DNA of 64,000 nt from Mariannaea sp. PMI_226 (GCA_024336345.1 JANFOG010000002.1:1674001-1738000); one strand, 5' to 3'; shown: positions 22,301 to 36,100, counted from the first letter of the stretch. The notes: generated from the sequence alone by a model not told the origin. A program made the numbers and translations.

Positions 22301-23554
22301 TCTACGATTCCGGTCCTCCTCGCATGCGGTTTCTTCCGATTTTGGATGCTGGCTCACTTCCAGAGACGATCGAAGGCTGCTTACAGTTCCTCGGCCACTT
22401 TCGCCTCTGAGGCCATTTCGGCTATTCGAACTGTCGCTGCACTGACTCGTGAGGAAGATGTTCTGGCTCAATACCGAGCTTCTCTTGCCGAACAGCAGCG
22501 CGCCAGTCTCATTTCCGTTGTCAAGTCGTCGCTCCTTTACGCCGCATCGCAGTCTCTGCTGTTCCTCTGTTTTGCTCTTGGCTTCTGGTATGGTGGTACT
22601 CTGATTGCCAAGCATGAGTACAATTTGTTCCAGTTCTTCCTTTGCTTCATGGCTGTTGTCTTCGGAGCCCAATCTGCAGGAACTATCTTCTCCTTCGCTC
22701 CTGATATGGGTAAGGCCTACCAGGCAGCTGGCGAGTTGAAGAGGCTCTTTGACCGACAGCCTATTGTGGATACATGGTCTCAGGAAGGTGAGCGTCTGCC
22801 CGAAGTTGAGGGCACCATCGAGTTCCGCGACGTCCACTTCCGTTACCCAACCCGACCTGAGCAACCCGTCCTCCGTGGCCTCAACCTGACTGTTCGACCT
22901 GGTCAGTACGTGGCCTTGGTCGGAGCATCTGGTTGCGGTAAGAGCACTACGATTGCTCTTCTGGAGCGATTCTACGATCCTCTCTCTGGTGGTGTTTTCA
23001 TCGACAACCACGAGATTAGCAAATTAAATGTCAATGACTACCGATCACACATCGCTCTTGTCAGCCAGGAGCCTACTCTTTACCAGGGTAGCATCAAGGA
23101 CAACATCCTTCTCGGAACACCTCTCGAGAAGGTGCCTGATGAGGCCATCGAGTTTGCTTGCCGTGAGGCTAACATTTACGACTTCATCGTGTCTCTGCCT
23201 GATGGTTTCAACACCATTGTCGGTAGCAAGGGTACACTCCTCTCTGGTGGTCAAAAGCAGCGCATTGCTATTGCCCGTGCGTTGATCCGCGACCCTAAGA
23301 TTCTTCTCCTCGATGAGGCCACCTCCGCCCTGGATTCGGAGTCGGAGCACGTTGTTCAGGCAGCTCTTGACAAGGCGGCTAAGGGCCGCACGACGATTGC
23401 TGTCGCGCATCGTCTCAGCACTATTCAGAAGGCCGATGTGATCTATGTTTTTGACCAAGGTCGTATCGTCGAGCAAGGAACTCACTCCGAGCTCATGAAG
23501 AAGGATGGACGATATGCAGAACTTGTCAAGCTCCAGACCCTGGAGAAGCACTAA
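19378..23554 (+). CDS. Full-length ABC-B exporter, P-glycoprotein/MDR type
   Basis: Three exons: 19378-21163, 21266-21835, 21894-23554, giving 1338 residues. The ATG at 19378 is used; the frame opens at a TTG upstream. Architecture is (TMD-NBD)2. NBD1 has Walker A GASGSGKST at about 463, signature LLSGGQKQR around 577 and Walker B LLLDEATSALD just after intron 1. NBD2 has Walker A GASGCGKST at about 1129, signature SGGQKQR around 1236 and LLLDEATSALD. Both sets look catalytically complete, with His switches in TIAHRLST and AVAHRLST. The ~95-residue N-terminal extension is hydrophilic. Close relatives are fungal MDR/leptomycin-resistance exporters of the plasma membrane that expel lipophilic drugs, and some export peptides. 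Substrate cannot be told from sequence. The length is typical. Confidence 0.95.
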
Positions 23555-24189
23555 TGATATGCCCTATTGAGAATATAAGAGGGGTGACATAGGAGGAGGG
23601 ATATACCACTGGACGGAAACCGCCATTTCCATTTCTTATTACTCATTACCTTCCCTAGCTGGAGAGCCATTGTCTGGCACATGCTCATTTCCTTTTCCTT
23701 GTTGTGCATTTCATGGCGTTGTTGGTTTTTATAGATCCGACGAAGCACAAAAACGTCGACCATGATGGAGACAAAAACTGTCGAGCCTATACACAAATGT
23801 ATAAGATTTTCTCATGTATTTTAATACTTCTTTTTTTCTCCCCTATCGACGCCACTCGATGATTAAACAATCAACTTTCACAACTCTTATCCACATCTAC
23901 ATGATGATTTATCTCCCGGCCATATTTCATTCTTTCTCCTGGAGAGTATTTCTTAGACAGATAACCTCTTTTTTCTTTCTCCCAAAAAAAGTTCTATCTG
24001 TAGATAATGCGGCACGGCCTTTTTAGGACCAGATATTGAACCTATCTGTCTGGTGGGTAGATGTTTATTGATCTTGATATAGACATGATTCATATTTTGC
24101 TAAGTCTTTGTTGTTCATGACGTTTCAAGGAGAATAGAGTTGAGAAAAAGATTGAGACATCATGCAGCCTTTCAAACCGGGAAGACCTG

Positions 24190-24213
24190 CATACATGCAT
24201 GCATGCATGCATG
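24190..24213. repeat. GCAT tetranucleotide microsatellite
   Basis: About five consecutive ATGC/GCAT units, self-complementary, in non-coding sequence downstream of the ABC exporter. Confidence 0.9.
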
Positions 24214-25435
24214 TAGAGCGCGGTATCCGCACATCAAAATTACTGGTTTAAGGGAAAAGATCGCAAGAGAAAGCCATTATTGACTAGATATGACTGAACT
24301 TAATTTTGAGCAGAAGAGTATACATGCCCAATATAGAAACAGTTGAACAGGGGTATGGGAGGCTACGGGGACCTACCTGGTGTGGATTGGTTCGGGATGA
24401 TCTTTGGGCCTAGTGCGAGTGACATTGAATGGGGGGTGATTTGAGTGGCACCCACTAAAAGCATCAATTTGGCTGACGGGGGACTTTTTTTCATGCCTAG
24501 CCTGTAATTCGCCAATATCATCAGGATCCAAGGGGGTTTCCAACTGCTAATTGTGTTCGAAAGTCGGTAGTCGGCGATGTCGGCATGAATCCTGCAGACT
24601 CTTCGGGGACGACCTGGACAACGAATGATTCGGGCAAGGAATTTTGCGGAAATTTTTGTTGGCACAGTCGTTCCCTAATTGGGAGGATCAGTAACATCCT
24701 GATCTCGGCCAGCCAAGGCAACGCCATGGCCATGTAATGGAAAAGAGAGCGATCTGTACCATTTGATAGTAGAAGCGTAGATCTAGAGGGGAAAGGGTTT
24801 AAGTAGAAAAAAGGAAGAATAGATAAAATAAACACAAAAACGGGGAAAAGGGAAAGAAGAGAATCCGGGGAACGTTCTTGCTCGTGTGCATGTGCATGTG
24901 TGTCACGGTGCGCGTGGCTGTTGCTTGATTGGCTGGTAATGACTGATTACTCGGATGGCAGGTGCAGATGCAGTGGAAGATGCAGACGCAGGCTTGAACA
25001 TGTATTAATTAATTAATGTCCTCGTTCCCCCCTCCTCCTTTTCTTTCTTTCTTGGGACACTTGGAGGGCAGCGTCAGCTCAGCATCAGCAACAGTGTCAG
25101 CATCAAGGTCAGCAAAAGGGCCAGAATCAGTAATTAATTGACAAACCATTGAATCAATGATTTGTTGTCTTTGAAGAAGAAATGACCACCCACGTGGAGG
25201 TCTGCTGGATGGGCCTGAATGGGGCGTGGACAACCAGGGACAGGAGAAAACCACGGCGCTAATGCAGGCGGATGCCAACGCTACAGGACCCCGACTTCCC
25301 TGCTTTGGAGCGGTATCCATGCGCCTTGTCCTCTATTACAGTAGTTTTGGGTTAGTCAGGAACCAACTCTCCTCTCTGCTTTAGTTACCACCTTTTTAGG
25401 TGATTACCCACTGTACGTAGTAACGGTAGTACGCG

Positions 25436-25473
25436 GTGCTGGTGCTGGTGCTGGTGCTGGTGCTGGTGCTGAT
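25436..25473. repeat. GGTGCT hexanucleotide microsatellite
   Basis: Six consecutive GGTGCT-like units, the last changed to GATGCT, in non-coding sequence. Confidence 0.9.
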
Positions 25474-27131
25474 GCTGCACAGTATCACCGATGAATGAAC
25501 TCCACCAGAGCGAGCTTTCCATTGCTTCCACTGCATCCACCGCATCCACCACATCCACCACAGAATCCAGGTGTGCTGCAAGTGCCATCCATTTATTATT
25601 TAACCTCCTTTGGCTACTCAATAATGTCAAGGTCATTAATTAAACTTCCTAAAGCCACTCCACGTTAGTTGCCTTTGCCCGTATACAGATTACAATATTT
25701 GCAGTACTCCTCAGTACTTTACTATCCCTAAGGCACCCAGGTGATCAAGGGCGAAGTGCACATATCAAGAGCTGGGAATGAAGGACCCGGCCAAAACTGG
25801 TGGGCAGCAGCACCTCTACCCGGCTCCTTCTCGTTCGAGTTGTCTATTCGCCCTTCTTTTATGGCCAATCTCACATCGCACTCATGATCACGCCCAACAT
25901 CCCAGCTCGTCCCCTGATGGATGGAAACGACGTGGTTCCATCCCCGGTTTAACGCTTCCCTATGGTGCCTCCTATGGACAAGGCACGCCTGAGCCAAGCC
26001 AATTCAAATGCGCGTTCGAATGCGCGTACCAGAGGACGTTCGAATGGCCTGGCCTCGATTGGGGAACCAGGGTCCCTTTTTGGGTGCGTCTCTGACCACC
26101 AGGCCCCTCTCTTTTCTTTCTTTGGGCATAGTCAACGGTTGCGTTGCTTGCATGGCCCACCTATAATTGGCCTTTTGCCCTCTGGGCCTGACTGGGATCT
26201 TATTATTACGGAAGACGGAGTAGCCTTGTTCTTATTCTGCGCTTGGCTTGGTGTTGGAGGAGGAGGGGACGAGGTATTTCCTCCACACGCTCGCTCCCTC
26301 GCCCGTGATCATCTTTGCTCCTTTCTTCCTCGCGCAGCCGTTGCCAGAGCCGCCGACGATCACTCTTTTCTGCATACTGTTGTAGATCTGCCGACATCTT
26401 CGACACTCTCACCTCCACCGACGATTCCTTGGTCAAGCTTCGTCGCCACATTCTTTTAATAGGTTATTCCGACCTTGAGACAGTTGCCTCACTCCTTTTG
26501 GCTCGTCTCTCACTCTCCTTTACGCTGTTCCGCTCTTCATCCCAGACTTTGACCCAGTCAACCACACCAAGTCCGCCAAGACGCAAGACGACTAATTTGC
26601 ATATTGAGCCTCAACACTCCATTACCTGGACGCGCCCCATTCAGTCTACACTGCTGTGTTGCATTTCGACCAATTTCAATTTCTGAAAAATCCCGTTGGA
26701 ACTTATTTGGTCAATTTCTTACAGCTTTAAGCTAAGCAGCTACCCGGTTTGTCTGTATCTTTAGCCAGAAGATCGCCTTCTCTAGTTGTCCTGGTCTTCC
26801 TCGCCTGCACCTTCGATTGAGAAGGACGGCGACAACAGAGATCTACTTTCGTCCTTGCCGCATACAACGCCATCGTCATCACCCCATCGCCGTCCGGATT
26901 CATACTATTCTGCTTCCATCTGCGCTGCAACAACGCCGGTACAGCCAACCACACTCTCAATCGAGTTGACGGGGTCCATCGTGGTGAAACACGTAGTGGT
27001 TTACCTTGATAGACAACTGTCCCTGTCTCAGCATCGTCAAGGGATTGCTGCGGATTTTTTTTTCACCCATAGACAGAGATTTTTTTTTATCACCCAGCTT
27101 GGCGACTTTTCGTTTTTGTCACTCGTTCACC

Positions 27132-28344
27132 ATGGTCGCCTCGACTCTTCCATCGCGAGTCCCTCGCGCGGGTTTCCAGCTGTCTGGTTTACGGGTTGCA
27201 CTATGTCTTGTTCTCCTCGTGTCTTGTCTCGTCTCGGGAGCTAATGCTCGAAAGACTAACACACGGCATCTCCACATGCACCACCCAGCCGCTCAGGCGG
27301 AAACCACAGTCAACCAACCTAGATACCGGAATGCCCCTTTGGACCAAGGTGATATGAAGCGACGAGCTGAGGACAAGGAGGAGGAGTCTACGACCATCAA
27401 ATCTTCTCAACATTCCACAGCTGCGACTCATACTGCTACCCATACTGACTCCAAGGATGGTTCTGGGGTCAAGGCTACGGCAATCGTCACTACGTTCACC
27501 ATCTCTGTCTCCCAGGCGACCACAACCGCTGAGGCTACTACTTCCCCTCTTCCTCAAGCTTGGGACGGAAATCTCCATGCCAGTCTCGAGACTGAGCCCG
27601 GCAGCAACTGTCCCACATTTCTGGACGGTGTCTTGAAGGACCCATCATACAAAGCCTGCTATCCCCTCTCTATGATGCTCCAGGTACGTTCCCCTTTCCT
27701 TTTTCCGTCGTGTTTCGTACCTCCAAGGCAAATTTTAACCTGAAGCGCAGACTTCACAAGGATTTTTCAATGCTCAGAAAAACCTCCTCAGCATCGTCCG
27801 TGTCCTAGATGCGACCTGCGCTGCCAACGTCACCTACTGTTCGGAATTCTTCAACACGGCTGCCACGAATCTGACCGCGCCGCAGAACTGCAAGGCGGAG
27901 TGGGACGACGGTAACACGGCCGTTAAAGAGTTTCTGTTTGGAATGCAAGCATACCAGATGATGTATCAAGCAACCTGCCTCCAGGATCCTAAGACAGACA
28001 TGTACTGTTTCGCCTCGGCCGTGACCAACGCCACCACTGCCTCCAATGCCTACTTCTACTATCTTCCCTACAATCTCACATTGCCTGGCAGCACTAACCC
28101 AAGCTGTGGTTGGTGCACACAGGAGACGATGACTATATTCCACTCTGCTGCTGCTGATCGTTCTAAAGCCATTGCTCGCACCTATGTGGCTGCAGCTCAA
28201 CAGGTCAACACCATCTGTGGGCTTGATTTTGTCAATGGCAGTCTACCCAAGGCGGAGGCATCTTTCAGTCCTGTCTCCATGCCATCTTGGACGATTCTTG
28301 TCTTCTCCCTTATTGGTGTTCTCTCGTTCAGCAACTTTTTATAA
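27132..28344 (+). CDS. Secreted, probably GPI-anchored cell-surface protein (DUF7729-like)
   Basis: Two exons, 27132-27683 and 27751-28344, giving 381 residues. The ATG at 27132 sits in a good CACCATGG context; an upstream in-frame ATG at 27006 would bury the signal peptide and is not preferred. Residues 1-38 form a signal peptide with a hydrophobic core (VALCLVLLVSCLVSG). Residues 40-145 are hydrophilic and Ser/Thr-rich, followed by a Cys-containing globular domain (about 155-345) with NxT/S sites and many paired cysteines. The last ~18 residues are hydrophobic (WTILVFSLIGVLSF) with no cytoplasmic tail, the pattern of a GPI signal. The domain resembles an uncharacterised fungal family I believe is DUF7729. 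It probably sits at the plasma membrane or wall; no function is known to me. Confidence 0.88.
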
Positions 28345-31300
28345 GGCAGAAGAACCATAATCTTCTATGAGTGGTCTCTGGGTCGTTTGGACGCCCCATG
28401 TGGCAACTTTTTCTCATCTAATAACTATGCTCCCAGATCTCCCTTTTGTGTTGATCTGATCATAATTTCTTGACACGATTTCTTCTGGTACATATTCACG
28501 ATCCATTGATACCCTGGTACTGTTTCGGACATGTATCATTATTTCGTTGTTCAACATTCTTCGTCCGATATGATATGCAGCAGAGAAATAACTGATGGCA
28601 TCAATACGGCGAATTCAATTTCAGAACGGAAATATATCGTTCTTTATTGCACATTTTAGCGTTGAGCGGATTTTGGTTATCAACAGCGAACATGACACGG
28701 AGTTTTGACATAGGAAGATTACAGGCCAGCAAACTCTGGCTTTTTCTATGCCTTCTGTTCTATGCAATGGAGGATTTGGAGTGAGCAGCCATAGAGACTA
28801 ATGGCACCAAGCCATGGCAGCGTAATGCCGGGTATGTAAGGAATAGTCTACGGACCTTAATGGCTTTGTTTTGACAAGTGCAGGGGGCGAGCATCTACTA
28901 CTTGTGATGAGAGGGGAAAGTAGATATAACTTGAGAAGCAAGATGTAAGCTAAAATCAAGAGAGAATTCAACTCATCGATTCTGAGTCTGTTGAGTTTTG
29001 GTTTCTGTAGCTGTTGTCATAAATATAGAACTGTAGCTGGCCTTTTTCGTGCTCTGCTAGATGCTGTTAGAGCAACTTGCAAGAGGCTAGTCAGCTTTCT
29101 CGAAAGAGGCAACTTTTATCTAGCTGTCCAGTCTTGGCAGACCTCGCCGGTGAGTGAGGTATGAGGTTACTGGCAACTCAAGGTTGTGATTAATGTGTTC
29201 AACTACTGATTCGGTTGCTATCCATGAACTCGACCATTAGAAATGGAATCATGAAACAGGTACTGGACTGGCACCCCTTGGCATATACTATGTGGCAAGT
29301 TGGCTAGACAGTAAAATGAATAGAATGCCAACATGCCAATTTTCTGGCACCATTCCCAAGTTCACTTGAGGGGCCTCTCCGTGCTTTGTCATTGAACAGC
29401 TTCTAGTCCAGCTCCTCAATATAGGTTGGCTGGAGGAGTAGTTTTTGACTATTTGTGCCAAGTCATGCTAGCCAGAACGTTGTTTTTGGTCCATGAATCG
29501 ACTAAATGCGGAAACGACACCACCCCTTTCTGCTCTGCCCCCTTCTTCCCTCCCCCCCTCCCTCCTTCATTTCTCTCCTCCCTTTGAACTCCCGGTCATT
29601 AGCGGAAGCAGAAAGTTTATTGCTGTACCAGATCAACTCTTGAGAGAGTGAGGGGGAAAAAAGGGTGGCGGCGGAGGTGGTGGTTGGTGGGGGGCGGTTG
29701 CAGTTCAGGATTCTGATTAGGACCAACCTAAGCAATGGACAAGCTGGGAGAGCAATAGAAGGGCTCAATTCTGCGCATCTGACCGAATAGTCAGACTTGG
29801 ATTTGAGAAGTAGGGGTGATTGTGGCGATTACGTGTGCAGCCCTACAAAACTTGACCCGGGTTTTCGGTGGCAGATCACCAAGCAGGGGACGGGAGTGGA
29901 ATCTGGGAGCGTGATCAATAAGATGACACACCCCTCTCGGTTGGTTGTGCGCTCTTGGCTGCCCAAGGCTTGCCGTCACATATGTATTATTGATTGGTGT
30001 AGCTTAGAAACCCAATCACTCTCATGATACCGGTTGCGGTTGATTGGTGTCAATATCAGCCATTTGAACACGGGTCAAGCTACGGCAATATTACGTGATA
30101 AGGAAGAAATGCTTGGCAGCCTGGGATAGAATAACCATGACAACAACGGGTTCTAATTTTCAACAAATCACTGTTTGAAGGGGAGGGGGGGTTTCTGAAG
30201 GTAGTGACATGACATCATCTTAACCGCAAGACGGAGTGTGAAGCGCATGCACACATATTCACACATATTCACCCAACTCATGCTGCCGGCGGGCCTCTGA
30301 GCCGTAAACAGGGCTGGTGATTGATTTGCCAAGCGAGCTACTTGGAAGGCCTTGAGGTGCACATTTGTGCATATGTATGGTTTCATAGGGTGCTGGGACT
30401 AACCTCACTACCATTTGCAACCGTAGAAGTGGTGAGGTGAGGGTGTTGAGGGCGGGTCCAGATCAATGTATGCTCGGATGATATGATCGGCTCCCTAAGA
30501 CAAGAGCTCTTTGCCGTGAGCGATTGGATAACAAGCCGGCTGCTTTGGCCCCCAAGTCATTGCTGGCAGTGCATAAGAGCTGTATGGAGACCTCTGGACG
30601 GAGCTGATCAAACCCTCCACAGTCCGGGTCCATGGCTCCCGGGCGTTGCCTCCGAGGAATCGTGCCTCGAGCATGGTGGTGGCGAATCCCACGGTGCAGC
30701 ACCTCGACGGGCCACCATCACGCTTGGACGGGTGCCATTGAAATAGTATCTCTAGCTTCGCAGCTCTGCGGCAGCACTAGCAAGGTGGACTAACCTCCTC
30801 CCCAGGAATCAAGGCCCCAGTAGGACGATGTGTGTCCCTCTGGTCGTCAACAACAAGTCTCGGCTGGGTCCTGGGCCGAGCGGGAACGCGTTGCCTGATT
30901 CTCTTTCGCTTAAATAATGGCGGCGGGGGGGGAGAGAGGGAAGAAGTTGGGGGGGCCGCAAGATAGTACTGTAGGAGAGGCAGAACGGGGAGATTCAGAC
31001 AAGGATGGTGGTAATCCCGCCCAACGTTCTCAAGGGAAGCGGTGAGAACCCCTGATGACAGGGTTCATCACTGTAGTATCGTACTGTATTGGGACTGTAT
31101 TGATGGTGGACTTTTGCCTGGGCCCAGTTGACTCATTGGACCATTCGAGTCTGACGAAGAAGTCACCCTCAGGGCGCCACCCGGTAGAAGGAGCCAGATC
31201 AACCCGAGTCGCATCGACTTCGCATCGGAACCATGGAACCATGGGCCCGTGAACCCATCACAGAGAGAGACGGACAGGGAGGGTAGAGTTTGGCCTTGTG

Positions 31301-31608
31301 TAACCTCGGCCGCTGACGAGGACTGATCGAGTTTTTTTTTTCAACCGGCTTGTGCCGTTGTCTGCTTAATGAGCAGATGATGAAGTGTGAATGACATAGA
31401 CGGCGGAGAAAGGATGCTGGTGTTTATTTTTCAGAATTTTTTGTCTTCTTTCCTTTCTGTTGGTCATCGCCCCATCGTTTCTTGATTCACTTTGTGCAAA
31501 CGCTGACCAACACCAGCCAGCGGAAGGCCAGGCCAACCAAAGACGCCCAGTATCAACATCAACGGCATCTCTACATCTGCAATCTGGACAGGGAGTGTTT
31601 GTTGTAGG

Positions 31609-31633
31609 AGGGGAGGGGAGGGGGGGGGGGAGG
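31609..31633 (+). other. G-rich block, G-quadruplex pattern
   Basis: Consecutive G runs of four or more separated by single A bases (GGGGAGGGGAG followed by about eleven G). It fits the G-quadruplex pattern on the plus strand. Intergenic, no adjacent promoter assigned. Confidence 0.6.
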
Positions 31634-32324
31634 AGATGTGAGCGGGCGCTAATCAATGACTGACGGCACCACAAGCCCCAAGTGTCACCCCTGTTCCTTG
31701 CCGATCACCCTGTCCGTTTCAATCAATCATCAAGGATACGGGATGGGGTCAAAGCAAGTCTGGAAGCATCTATTCATCAACTAATTGAAAGAAGACAACA
31801 GCATAAAATAGGAGCAGCACATCAGCTGGGCAAGGGTCTAGATTGTGCCCCCCCCTCTCTCCTTTGAGGTGCAAAGGCCAACACGAAGTGGGCGAGAAGA
31901 GAGAAATATGCACCTCAGCCAGCCACATTACTCTCATTGCTCAGCACTTTCTTAGATGACATTCGTTCTGCTCGTTATTATTTGTTCATAGCCCGTTATG
32001 AAGTGTCCATGATACCCTGAGAACCTTGACATCATCTGTCCTGTGCTACCAGATGATCATGACCATGTTGAGACCTGATCCTGAGTGTGGGTGCGTGTAT
32101 GCGTGCATTATATGTACATAGTATGCGTCTCGTCAGCCTGTGCAAAACAAGGGCCAAAGAAAGAATCCAGGATAGTCACGCATTGACGTGTGACTGAGCA
32201 TCGTGGATGTATGGAGCAAGCAAAGGGTAAGTTACTCACAGCTATTCGCAGCCTACATCACCACCCAGATAAAGTCCAGAAAGCTGGGTCTGGGTCGATC
32301 GGGCGCAAGTGATGTGAGGAGACA

Positions 32325-32392
32325 TACATGCCTACATGCCTACGTACATACGTACATACATACGTACATACATACATATATACATACTTACA
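32325..32392. repeat. TACA/TACG tetranucleotide microsatellite
   Basis: About 65 bases of imperfect TACA, TACG and TACC units. Its translation (tyrosine, valine and threonine repeats) gives the false short frames seen here. Confidence 0.9.
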
Positions 32393-33143
32393 CTCCAGCA
32401 GCAATAGACCGATACGGTGGCAAATTTTGAAGACTTTGTTGACGAGTAGAGGCGGTATGAAAGACACATCCGAACGTACCTATAGCGATGAGGTAGAGAG
32501 GATGTGAGAATATCAGTGAGAGAAAATTTTCCACACCACACTCGCTCTCCATCGAGCTCTCTGGAACCCAGTATTCAGTAACTTGTCACAAGTTCCTTAC
32601 AGTACGCAGCCATCCCCTCCCAGGGTGATGAATGAGTCGGCCGACATACCGGAACCGGGAGGAGGGGACCAGCAGTGGGCACCGTGATGCAAGAGTGAGT
32701 AATTATTGCCTTGGGCGTCATCAAGAATTAGGCTTGGTCCAGTTTGCTAGGTGGTCCTGGTCCGATGAGGCTTAGAACTGATGAACCTCGTTCAAATCCA
32801 AATTCATGAAAAAAAATCAATCAATCTGTATTCATTCACATTGTCACCTACATATCATAGCAAATGACAAGAGCAGTTATTGCCTGTTCTAGCCTCATAC
32901 ATTCCTGGGTATCATGGTTAACTTCGGGAGCAGGACACTTGCTTCCGGCCTATCTGCCTATTTTTTGGTGGCTTTGTCTTTGGCACACCATCGTGTTCAG
33001 CTGCATACTGTACAAAGCACGCTCAGACTCTCTTATTACCAATAAATGTTTCACCTGGGGACGTCGTGTATAGCACAACCATGTAGAAGTATTTCTGATG
33101 TGCCAGCCAAGAGAAAGAGCATGGGGGGAACATTGGTTCACAG

Positions 33144-33167
33144 CCCCAAACCCCAACCCCCAACCCC
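33144..33167 (-). other. Four C-runs: G-quadruplex pattern on the minus strand
   Basis: Four runs of four or five C separated by AAA, AA and AA. On the minus strand this reads as T/G-rich sequence with GGGG runs, a strong quadruplex candidate. It is not the TTAGGG telomere unit of filamentous ascomycetes. Confidence 0.6.
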
Positions 33168-36100
33168 AAACTAGAACGGCTTGAGGTCTGAATCAACCTT
33201 GTTTGCTCGCGAACTGTGTTTGTCCTAGACAAGCCCAATCATACAGGGGGGAGGGCTTTTGGGGGGATTAAAGATGGCACGAGGAGACTCTTTATGTTCG
33301 TAGAGGCTGGCAGCCGATGCCTTTGTCCGTCCGTCCACCGAGTTGTCTCTTGTGCTGCATACATTCCTTCAACGCAAAAGGAGGGAGAGGGACAGAAGTC
33401 GTAACTGGAAGAACGGGTGTGCTGTTCGCCATCCAGTACGAGTCCTGGAAGAGGAGGAGGATGGAGAAGGCAAACTGATGAATGTCATTGGCGCCACCCC
33501 CATTCACCACCCGCATATGCCACAAGCATGTCCAGTCTTGGGTACATAAATACCATGTCGTAACTTTGATAATACGAGCCACGGGCAGTAGAGCGGGATA
33601 TTGAAGGGCTCTGGAGCGAATCAACAACTGGGTTTCTTTTTTCTTTCTTTTCGTGTGTCTTTTCGTTTCTTCTTGTTTGTGCCTGGTTCATCACACAACA
33701 TTCAACTTGAGAGAAGTTAGTGTGGAGGAAGGTAGAGTAAGGTAGGGAAAGCCGTTTGCTCCGCTCCATTCGGTACCATGCTGTGGTGCAATACATGCTG
33801 TCCCTGTATGAAGCGTGAAGGCCTTGTCGTCCACTCAAGAATCCATGCATGGTGGAGAGGACGGATTTCCCCCATTGCCTGGCCTGTCCTGTCTTGCATT
33901 TTCCTGACCGGGAATATGATGCATAACTAGGTGCCCAGTTAAATGTTTTAGGGCATTGTTCAGCGCAAGCACTAATGTATGAAGCGACTTAGCCTGAGGG
34001 GTCCCAGCGTTGGCTCGTCCTCCTTGCACGCCGGCCAGCTTCTCCTCATTAGCCAATAATCATGTAGTCACCAGCCAATACGAATACAGTATGGACAGCC
34101 GTTGGAAATGCGTAGCGCAGCGCATTATGTACGGGTTGTTCCGTGAATTTTGGTACTATGGTATGGCAGTGGTAATTTAAATAATAATAATAACAATTCA
34201 AATCAAAAGAGGTGGTGGAATACGATGGGAGAGAGGGGGATGGGGTGAGCGGGTGCTGGTTTTGTGAGGTTTGCTTCCATGAAACCTCCTCCACCTTGCA
34301 TGTTCCCCAATGGAGGAGTAGTCCGTATAGACTGCCGATAGATCAAGCTTTTGTTATTGCCGCCAGCCTCATTTGGCTGATGACCAAAGGGGGACGGAAT
34401 GCCGACCTGTCATGTGTCCCCCGAAATCTTAATAAATTTCGACTGCAACCCATACGTCAATTACGTTTTGGATCAGAGGTAGATAATAGGTAATGACACG
34501 TTTCTATACATTCCCTACCTAGCGAAGGCAAGCCTCCCAATAAAAACAAAGGAACCATGCCGTCATTCAGACGGGGCGCGTACAGTGAACCATTTCACTG
34601 CACCGTACCACAAAGAGGCGCGACTTTGAACGACTGCCTCAGCTGATTCAAACGGCGGCCCGTATCACACTCCGCATGTTTTCGGGGCAATAAATTACTC
34701 CTCAGGTATCCTTTCCTGCTTCACATGTACCTGTATAAGTATGAGTGTCTGTCTGGGCAGGCAGATGAACAGGCAGGCAACTCTGGTCCAAAGATGGCGG
34801 CCTACCTTGTCTGGGTACGTACGTCCAAGTAAGGTTAGATAAGGTATGCATGCATGCAAGTTTGACCAAAAGCCGGCGCCATCCACTCGCGTGAGGCAAG
34901 GTAGGGTAGTAAGGCAAGGTACGGAGTAATCTGTACAGGTGTGCCCATAGTCCAGACATCATGATCACTGCCTTAGTTATTATGATGAAAAAAGAAGGAA
35001 AGACAGAGACAGCCCAAGTCAGGTCTCGGTCAATTCCGCTGTAGCTTCCTAGAGGTAGGTAGGCAGGTAAGGTATGTAAGTAGGACTTACTTTTCTGGCG
35101 ACGGAGTTCAGGCGCTGAATGGATTCTACTAGGGTCAATTCTTCTTTCCTTTTTCTTGTCTTTTCTTTTTCTCTTACCCTCCTGTCCCCTTCCCTTTTCA
35201 TGTGGACACCCAAGCGAAGTAAGGAAGGTAGGTCCCTGGGTAATGTAGGCAAGCGCCAAGGGTGCACCTTGGGTAGCAGCTGAAGTATACATAGTATTTA
35301 TTAGAACACAGGTGCCTTGACTTCCCATCGTACGGTGGCTTCGATTCCTTCCTAAGTGGCACCCAAGATAAAGTTGGCTCCGTACTCCGAAGAGGTAGCT
35401 GGAGAGATGGGTTGTCATGTATCTCATCTCCATTTGAGGGGTACCTAGGTAGGGATGGAAGAAATTGCGTTTGGCACCTGCGCGCCTCGGAGATCCTTCC
35501 TACACATTCGCCCTTCAAAACTCAAACCTAGGCCCCTCCAAGACGTAGAAAGGAGATAACTACTGTAAACTACCTGCACCGTACGTAGTACCTTCCCTTG
35601 GAGCTGTTTCCCACTTGCCTGTCTTTTCCCCCTCCTTCCCCATTGTTCAATTCTCGCTTGAGCTCCAACCTCTGGTATCTGGTGTCTGGTGTCTGGTGTC
35701 TAGTGTCTGGTGTCCGGCTTCCGGTATCCGGCGTCATTCATCTCAAGGTGTCTCATCATTCGAGGTTCTCTTCCTTCTCTCCTAGTTGGCTGTGCTCTCT
35801 ACACTGTACGCTGCACACTGCTATCTATGCTCTGTCTACTCTATGCTCTGCACTCTACGCTCTGCGCTCTGTGCTATATGTGCTATGTGCTTCGTTCCCT
35901 CATAACACTACTGTTCTAGCTCCCGCCCGTTTCTAAAATCCCCACCGTTATGCCATTTTCCCAAGCTTTCCACATCGGTTGATCATCAAGCTACTAAGCA
36001 TTAAAGTGCGACTAAAGTAATTACTTCATGTTTCTTCTACGTCCCCTTCTTCCGCTGCTTCTGCTCCTACTCCTCCTCCTACTCCTACTCCTCTTACCCC

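Larger units (their letters stand above)
23555..27131. other. 3.6-kb intergenic region with microsatellites and C/T-rich leader
   Basis: No gene supported; frames are short and overlap on both strands. Contents: a GCAT repeat at about 24190-24213, a GGTGCT repeat at about 25436-25473, a CATCCACC-type repeat at about 25530-25560, a 12-bp tandem repeat at 26003-26050, and a C/T-rich stretch from about 26280 to 27130 with two T runs close to the next start, probably the promoter and leader of the GPI-type gene. Confidence 0.5.

Noticed and set aside
33144..33167. Interstitial telomere repeat.
   Set aside because: The unit is not TTAGGG, and there are only four short runs.
34702..35433. 243-codon open frame on the minus strand.
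   Set aside because: It crosses TAGGTA-type repeats that give artificial Tyr-Leu-Pro stretches, is Arg/Lys-rich in one low-complexity block, and shows no domain or coding bias.
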